Shown here in pieces: positions 59,894 through 64,000 of a stretch of DNA of 64,000 nucleotides. Origin of the DNA: JBJXGV01 sp046160485 (GTDB lineage: Bacteria; Orphanbacterota; Orphanbacteria; JBJXGV01); assembly GCA_046160485.1 (NCBI GenBank), contig JBJXGV010000002.1, positions 1-64,000 on the forward strand, written 5' to 3'. A program made the position numbers and the translations under genes. How positions within the stretch are numbered: the stretch's first letter is position 1; every line of letters starts with the position of its first letter. The notes below the pieces were generated by a model, which was not told the origin of the DNA, did no database searches, and saw only the letters and a list, made by a program, of their open reading frames with translations.

Positions 59894-61171
59894 ATGGCTT
59901 CATCCACCACGCCCCGGCCGCGCAAGACGCTGGCGGTCATCGGCGGCGGCCCGATCGGTCTCGAGGTCGCCGTAGCCGCGCGCACGCTCGACTGGCAAGT
60001 CGTTCTCTTCGAGAAGGGCGAGGTCGCCGCGCATGTGCGCTCGTGGGGCCAAGCCCGTCTCTTCTCGCCGTTCTCGATGAATCGCTCCGACGCGGGTGCG
60101 TCGCTCCTGAAGGCTTCTGGGCACGCGCTACCGAAGGACGACGCGTACATCACGGCGGAGGAATATCGCACCTCGTACCTCTTGCCCATGGCGCAGCACG
60201 CAATTCTGCGCAGCGTGGTCCGCACCGGCGAAACCGTCGTCGCGATCGCGCGAAGCGGATTCATCAAGAAGGATCTCGCGCCTGCGCGCGCCGCGGCGCC
60301 GTTTCGCCTGCTCGTGCGCACGACCGAGGGCGTCGAGCGTGTCGAGACGGCGGATGTCGTCGTCGACGCGTCGGGAACGTACAGCCGCCCGAACGCGCTC
60401 GGCGCGGGGGGGATGCCGTGCCCGGGTGAGGCGGCGGCGTCGGATCGTATCGCGCGCGGACTCTGCGATGTTCTCGGGCGCGAGCGGATGGCGTTCGCGG
60501 GGAAGCGCGTGCTGCTCGTCGGGGGCGGGCACACGGCGGCGACGAGCGCGATCGCGCTTGCGACGCTCGCGGAGGCGGCGCCCGGCACGCGCGTCGTCTG
60601 GGTGACGCGCGCGCAGCGCTCGCCGCTCTTCCCCGCGCGCGCGGCCGATCCTCTCGCCGAGCGGCGCGCGCTCGAGGAGGCCGCGAACCGCATCGCGGGC
60701 GGGGGCACACCGCACGTCGCGTGGCGCGGAGGGCTCGAGGTCGTTGAGATCGCGCCCGAACCGGACGGCTCCGCGCTCCGAGTGCGCCTCGCGGGCGCGG
60801 GGGGCGAGGCCGATGAGGTCGTCGACCAGATTCTCGCGAACGTCGGCTTCGGTCCCGACAATTCGATCTACAAAGAGCTGCAAGTTCACGAGTGCTACGC
60901 GACGCTCGGGCCGATGAAGCTTTCCGCCGCGGTTCTCGGCGCGGGATCGTCGGACTGCGTCACGCAGTCGACGCACGGTCTCGACAGCCTCGTGAACCCG
61001 GAGCCCGGGTTTTTCATTCTCGGCGCGAAGTCGTACGGGCGGAATCCCAACTTCCTCTTGCGTGTCGGAATCGAGCAGGTGCGCGACCTCTTCCGGATTT
61101 TGACGGGGGATGCCGCGCTCGATGTGACGACCGCGCCGCGCGCTCCGGCCACACGCGGCGAAGACGGGTAG
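59894..61171 (+). CDS. FAD-dependent NAD(P)-type oxidoreductase
   Basis: 425 residues; ATG with AAGGAG, seven-base spacing. N-terminal FAD-binding GGGPIGLEVAVAAR (~17-30). RSWGQARLFSPFSMNRSDAG follows, then the ATG-like motif VVVDASGTYSRPNALG and a second dinucleotide-binding GKRVLLVGGGHTAATSAIAL (~200). It resembles flavin monooxygenase / CzcO-like oxidoreductases. It is followed eight bases later by a radical SAM gene and then a phosphoesterase-like gene, suggesting a three-step pathway in natural product or cofactor chemistry. The product is unknown. Confidence 0.82.
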   Translation: MASSTTPRPRKTLAVIGGGPIGLEVAVAARTLDWQVVLFEKGEVAAHVRSWGQARLFSPFSMNRSDAGASLLKASGHALPKDDAYITAEEYRTSYLLPMAQHAILRSVVRTGETVVAIARSGFIKKDLAPARAAAPFRLLVRTTEGVERVETADVVVDASGTYSRPNALGAGGMPCPGEAAASDRIARGLCDVLGRERMAFAGKRVLLVGGGHTAATSAIALATLAEAAPGTRVVWVTRAQRSPLFPARAADPLAERRALEEAANRIAGGGTPHVAWRGGLEVVEIAPEPDGSALRVRLAGAGGEADEVVDQILANVGFGPDNSIYKELQVHECYATLGPMKLSAAVLGAGSSDCVTQSTHGLDSLVNPEPGFFILGAKSYGRNPNFLLRVGIEQVRDLFRILTGDAALDVTTAPRAPATRGEDG

Positions 61172-61178
61172 TCCTCGC

Positions 61179-62072
61179 GTGGTCGCGCGCAACGAGCTCC
61201 CGAGCGAAATCGCGGCGCCGCCCGATGCGCCATTTCTCTATCTCGACACGCTCTGGTTTCAGGTCGCGGGGACGCTCTGCAATCTGACGTGTTCGCACTG
61301 CTTCATTTCGTGCAGCCCGTCGAATGAAACGCACGGGATGATGCCGCTTGCGCAGGTCGAACGCTATCTGCGCGAGGCCGAGACGCTCGGTGTGCGCGAC
61401 TACGGCGTGACGGGCGGCGAGCCGTTCCTCCACCCCGAGATTTTCGAGATCCTCGAAGCGATTCTCGCGCGCGGGCCGGTGCTCGTTCTTACGAATGGGA
61501 TGCTGCTGAGCGAAACGAAAGCGGCGCGGCTGGCGCGCATTGCCGGGGCGAGCGCCTACTCGCTCGACGTGCGCGTGTCGCTCGACGCGTCCGACGAGGA
61601 ACGCAACGACGCGATTCGCGGGCGCGGCGCGTTTCGCAAGGCGATCGAGGGCGTGCGGCATCTTGCGCGCGCCGGATTCGATCCGGCGATTTGCGTGACG
61701 CGTGTCGATGACGCCGAGACAAACGACGAGATTGTGCGCGCGTTCTCGACGCTGCTTGCCGGGGCGGGTGTTGCGCGCGCGCGCGTCAAGATTCTCGAGC
61801 CGTTTCGCATCGGCGCCGAGATCGCGCGCTCCGGCGCGTACGGCGACGGCGATCGGGTCACGCACGCGATGATGAACGGCTTTCCTCCCGAGCGGCTTCA
61901 GTGCACGACATCGCGCATGGTGACGGAGCGCGGCGTGTGGGTTTGCCCTATCCTCGTCAACGAGGATGCGGCGCGCATGGGCGACTCGATCGCCGACTCG
62001 CTGCGTCCGTTCCCTCTCTACTCGGGCGCGTGCTGGACGTGCCACCGGTTCGGGGTTTCGTGCCGGACGTAG
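61179..62072 (+). CDS. Radical SAM protein with C-terminal cysteine cluster
   Basis: 297 residues, GTG start. The [4Fe-4S]/SAM motif is GTLCNLTCSHCFISC (C-x3-C-x2-C, ~36-46). GVTGGEPFLHPEIFEIL is the GGEP SAM-binding motif, and ARGPVLVLTNGMLLSE follows. The C-terminal ~60 residues carry five further Cys (LQCTTSRM, VWVCPILV, SGACWTCHRFGVSC), like a truncated SPASM/Twitch domain for an auxiliary cluster. It would carry out a radical-based C-H functionalisation; the substrate is unknown. Its end overlaps the next gene's likely start. Confidence 0.88.
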   Translation: MVARNELPSEIAAPPDAPFLYLDTLWFQVAGTLCNLTCSHCFISCSPSNETHGMMPLAQVERYLREAETLGVRDYGVTGGEPFLHPEIFEILEAILARGPVLVLTNGMLLSETKAARLARIAGASAYSLDVRVSLDASDEERNDAIRGRGAFRKAIEGVRHLARAGFDPAICVTRVDDAETNDEIVRAFSTLLAGAGVARARVKILEPFRIGAEIARSGAYGDGDRVTHAMMNGFPPERLQCTTSRMVTERGVWVCPILVNEDAARMGDSIADSLRPFPLYSGACWTCHRFGVSCRT

Positions 62073-62923
62073 ACGCGGCCGCCGAGCGAGGCGTGGCGGG
62101 GGGCGAGCCATCGTATGAACGCGTGGCGCTCTTCGGCGGCGCGTACTCGAATCATCTGGCGCTTCGCGAGACGTTGTGCGCCGCACGCGAGCGCGGCGCC
62201 GAGCGCGTCTATTTTCTCGGCGACGCGGGCGGTTTCGGCCCGCACCCCGATCGCACCGTCGCACTTCTCGATGACGCCGGTATCGCGGGCGTCGCGGGCA
62301 ACTACGACATCGCGATCGCGCGCGGCGACGCGGACTGCGGCTGCGGTTACACGGACCCGCGCGACAACCGCTACGCGCAGCTCTCGTACGACTACACGCT
62401 CGCGCACACGAGCGACGCGGCGCGCCGCTACCTCGCGAGCCTCGTCCCGTCGTTGCGCATTCGTGTCGGCGACGCGCGCGTTCTCTTGTGCCACGGCAGC
62501 CCGCGCCGCGTGAACGAGTTCCTCTGGGAATCGACGACGGCGAACGCGTTCATCGCGAAGACGCTCGACGAGCACGATGTCGACGCGATCGCGTGCACGC
62601 ACACGGGCCTCCACTGGCATCGCGATCTCGGCGCCTCGCGGCATCTGGTCAACGTCGGCGCGATCGGCCGCCCGGCGAACGACGGACGCACCGAGGCCTG
62701 GTTCGCGATGCTCACGGCGCGCACTCCGAACGGCGCGTCGCTTCATTCCGCGCGAGCGCTCGACGTCGAGTTCGTCCCCGTGTCGTACGACTTCAAATCA
62801 CTCGCGCGCGAAATGGCGGAGGAAACGCTCCCCGCCGAATTCATCGAAACGATTCTCTCGGGTTGGTGGACGACGTGTCTTGAAGTCCTTCCGCCGAAGG
62901 AACGCGCGCGCGGTCGGTTCTAG
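62060..62923 (+). CDS. Metallophosphoesterase-like protein lacking the first metal motif
   Basis: About 287 residues from GTG 62060; GTGs at 62030, 62093 and 62123 are alternatives. Calcineurin-like motifs II-V are visible: YFLGDAGGFGPHP (GDxxG), GVAGNYDIAI (GNxD variant), LLCHGSPRRVNEFLWES and ACTHTGLHWHR. Motif I, normally SDIHGN, reads FGGAYSNHLAL, so the Asp and His that bind the first metal are absent. GCGYTDPRDNRYAQLSYDYT follows motif III. It is encoded with a FAD oxidoreductase and a radical SAM protein and probably works on their product; a hydrolase with altered metal site is likelier than a broken gene because the rest is well kept. Confidence 0.78.
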   Translation: MPDVDAAAERGVAGGEPSYERVALFGGAYSNHLALRETLCAARERGAERVYFLGDAGGFGPHPDRTVALLDDAGIAGVAGNYDIAIARGDADCGCGYTDPRDNRYAQLSYDYTLAHTSDAARRYLASLVPSLRIRVGDARVLLCHGSPRRVNEFLWESTTANAFIAKTLDEHDVDAIACTHTGLHWHRDLGASRHLVNVGAIGRPANDGRTEAWFAMLTARTPNGASLHSARALDVEFVPVSYDFKSLAREMAEETLPAEFIETILSGWWTTCLEVLPPKERARGRF

Positions 62924-62938
62924 GCCAAAGGAGGAATC

Positions 62939-63394
62939 ATGTCGGACGCGATGTTGGATCGAATTACCGGTGAGATGACGACGGCGATGAAGGCGCGCGA
63001 CGCGGAGACGCTCTCGACGCTGCGCATGCTCAAGGCCGCGCTCATGGAGGCGAAGATCGCGAAGAAGAACGCTCCGCTTTCGCCGGAGGAAGAGCTCGAG
63101 ATCGTTTCGCGCTATGAAAAAAAGCGTCGCGAGACGCTCGAGGAATGCCGCAAGGTCGGGCGCGAGGATCTCGCTGCGAAAGAAGAGTTCGAGATCGGGG
63201 TCTTGCGGCGATTCTTGCCGGAGCAGCTCGACGAAGCGGCCGTGCGCGGGGCGGTCGCGCGAGCCGTCGCCGCCACCGGTGCGACCTCCGCGCGCGAAAT
63301 GGGAAAGGTGATGGGCGTGCTGATGAAGGAACTCAAAGGGCGCGCCGACGGCGATCTCGTGAGCCGTCTCGTGAAGGAAGCGCTCGCCCCGTAG
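62939..63394 (+). CDS. GatB/YqeY-domain protein
   Basis: 151 residues; ATG after AAAGGAGGA. It matches the YqeY family: LDRITGEMTTAMKARDAETL, STLRMLKAALMEAKIAKKNA, SPEEELEIVSRYEKKRRETL and FLPEQLDEAAVRGAVARAV, ending GDLVSRLVKEALAP. The fold equals the tRNA-binding tail of the amidotransferase subunit GatB; a free-standing protein of this kind is widespread but its function is uncertain. Often it sits near rpsU or dnaG, which are not in this window. Confidence 0.93.
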   Translation: MSDAMLDRITGEMTTAMKARDAETLSTLRMLKAALMEAKIAKKNAPLSPEEELEIVSRYEKKRRETLEECRKVGREDLAAKEEFEIGVLRRFLPEQLDEAAVRGAVARAVAATGATSAREMGKVMGVLMKELKGRADGDLVSRLVKEALAP

Positions 63395-63403
63395 GCGTTC
63401 GCC

Positions 63404-63763
63404 TCAGACGCGATCGAGCCGCTCGACCGTCCGCGCGTTGCGAACGTTGCCGGTGTTGAGCGTCGTCGCCGGTTCAATCAGCACGACGTGGCACTCCGTG
63501 CGCGCGACCGGAAGGTGCTCGACGCCGCGCGGAACGATGAAGAACTCGCCGGCGTTGATCATCACCTCGCGGTCCCGCAGCTTCATGAGCAGCGAACCCT
63601 TCACGACGAGAAAGAGTTCGTCCTCGTTCTCGTGGTGATGCCAGACGAACTCGCCGATCAACCGTACGAGTTTCACCTGCTGGCCGTTCATCTCGCCCGC
63701 GATCTTCGGGCTCCAGTGTTCGGCGATTCCCGCGAACTTCTCCGAGATATTGACGGCGTGCAT
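63404..63763 (-). CDS. Single-domain cupin protein
   Basis: 119 residues; ATG 63763 with a GGAGG upstream. The cupin motif 1 reads WHHHENEDELFLVVKGSLLM (two His, Glu and later His as metal ligands), motif 2 FFIVPRGVEHLPVARTECHV. Residue order is as in small cupins that act as mannose-6-phosphate-isomerase-like or polyketide-cyclase-like proteins; function cannot be fixed. It converges with the YqeY gene with nine bases between stops. Confidence 0.9.
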   Translation of the reverse strand: MHAVNISEKFAGIAEHWSPKIAGEMNGQQVKLVRLIGEFVWHHHENEDELFLVVKGSLLMKLRDREVMINAGEFFIVPRGVEHLPVARTECHVVLIEPATTLNTGNVRNARTVERLDRV

Positions 63764-63783
63764 TGTCCCTCCTTGCGGCAGCG

Positions 63784-64000
63784 CTACGGCTGCGAGTTCT
63801 TCGGCGCTTCGGGCGTCACCGCGATGAGCCCCATTTCGAGACGCGTCGCGTCGGGATCCGGCGCAAAGTAGCGCGCGAGCGTCTGCACAAGTATCGGCTT
63901 CGCGGCGTCGTTGTCGTAGAGGGTCGCCCAGAGAAGTTCGCCGGGCGCCAAGTCCGCACGCAGACCCGCGACGAGCGCGTCGGCATCCGCCGCGATCGCG
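63784..64000 (-). CDS. C-terminal fragment of an unrecognised protein (5' end beyond the window)
   Basis: On the minus strand a frame is open from the right edge to TAG at 63786-63784, showing 71 residues with LVAGLRADLAPGELLWATLY, DNDAAKPILVQTLARYF and EMGLIAVTPEAPKNSQP. The codon pattern fits the neighbours. It ends 20 bases before the cupin start on the same strand, so both are probably co-transcribed. I do not recognise the family. Confidence 0.6.
   Translation of the reverse strand, partial: AIAADADALVAGLRADLAPGELLWATLYDNDAAKPILVQTLARYFAPDPDATRLEMGLIAVTPEAPKNSQP

Noticed and set aside
58222..60861. Minus-strand frame of 879 codons suggesting a much larger nucleotidase.
   Set aside because: The first ~379 codons lie opposite the FAD oxidoreductase and have no recognisable fold. 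The family start VYVNRNL lies just after ATG 59724.
1..64000. CRISPR arrays, given the TPR-CHAT/ECF sigma combination.
   Set aside because: No regularly spaced direct repeats and no cas-like (gRAMP, Csx30) genes are visible anywhere in the window.
1..64000. tRNA or rRNA genes in the intergenic gaps.
   Set aside because: Gaps are short (longest about 240 bases) and none shows a cloverleaf with a T-arm GGTTCRA or rRNA-like conserved stretches.

Overview
The window is about 66% GC, densely coded on both strands, and reads as chromosomal DNA from an uncultured Gram-negative bacterium. Four things point to the wider FCB superphylum, and candidate phylum Eisenbacteria or a relative fits best: (i) five secreted proteins end in a FlgD/Ig-like domain with a PNP motif and a terminal hydrophobic-x-Arg, as in type IX-like sorting domains; (ii) outer-membrane barrels, TonB/ExbBD and a Cus-type tripartite efflux pump show a double membrane; (iii) cohesin-like and carboxypeptidase-regulatory-like surface proteins are present; (iv) the PstS-TPR-ExbB-ExbD-ExbD-TonB gene order resembles Bacteroidetes. 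The placement is inference. I saw no rRNA, tRNA, CRISPR array or complete insertion sequence, and no gene-free stretch exceeds 300 bases (longest about 240, upstream of the ECF sigma gene).

Layout. 1-2001: three secreted or surface proteins, the first truncated by the window edge. 2075-5427 (minus): saccharopine-dehydrogenase-like protein plus an ABC-2 exporter (ATPase, permease). 5624-8354: cyanophycinase-like protein, HAD phosphatase, LMW-phosphatase-like protein, cyclase. 8562-10910: a redox operon of DUF1573, a rhodanese without its cysteine, a MauE/DoxX membrane protein and a SelW-like selenoprotein with an in-frame TGA. 10990-14650: MutY, a GT2 glycosyltransferase, P5C dehydrogenase. 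14688-16630 (minus): HDOD protein and epimerase. 16798-20670: cupredoxin, sensor histidine kinase, outer-membrane barrel. 20723-21133 (minus): HTH protein. 21343-28520: CusCBA-type metal efflux flanked by two Cys-rich secreted proteins. 28711-29922: acyl-CoA dehydrogenase. 29962-35165: PstS-like protein, TPR protein, ExbB, two ExbD, TonB. 35190-38143 (minus): oligopeptide-type binding protein and Gfo/Idh oxidoreductase.

38386-44305 is the most system-like accessory block: ECF sigma factor, a coupled 31-codon ORF, a soluble zinc-finger anti-sigma-like protein, a TPR-CHAT caspase-like protease and a secreted subtilase. 44398-58179 is one long co-directional run (three glycosyltransferases, an ABC exporter, two APH-fold kinases, an AlgE-like barrel, two repeat surface proteins) whose first Shine-Dalgarno is buried in a perfect 10-bp hairpin; it looks like a cell-surface glycan assembly and export locus. 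58222-64000: HAD 5'-nucleotidase; a trio of FAD oxidoreductase, radical SAM protein and a phosphoesterase-like protein lacking its first metal motif; YqeY; a cupin; and a partial gene.

Promoter-like sites recur in the form TTGACx-N17/18-TAGxxT, consistent with a housekeeping sigma-70 signal with a variant -10. Many genes are coupled by ATGA overlaps. All functional calls rest on motif reading without database searches.
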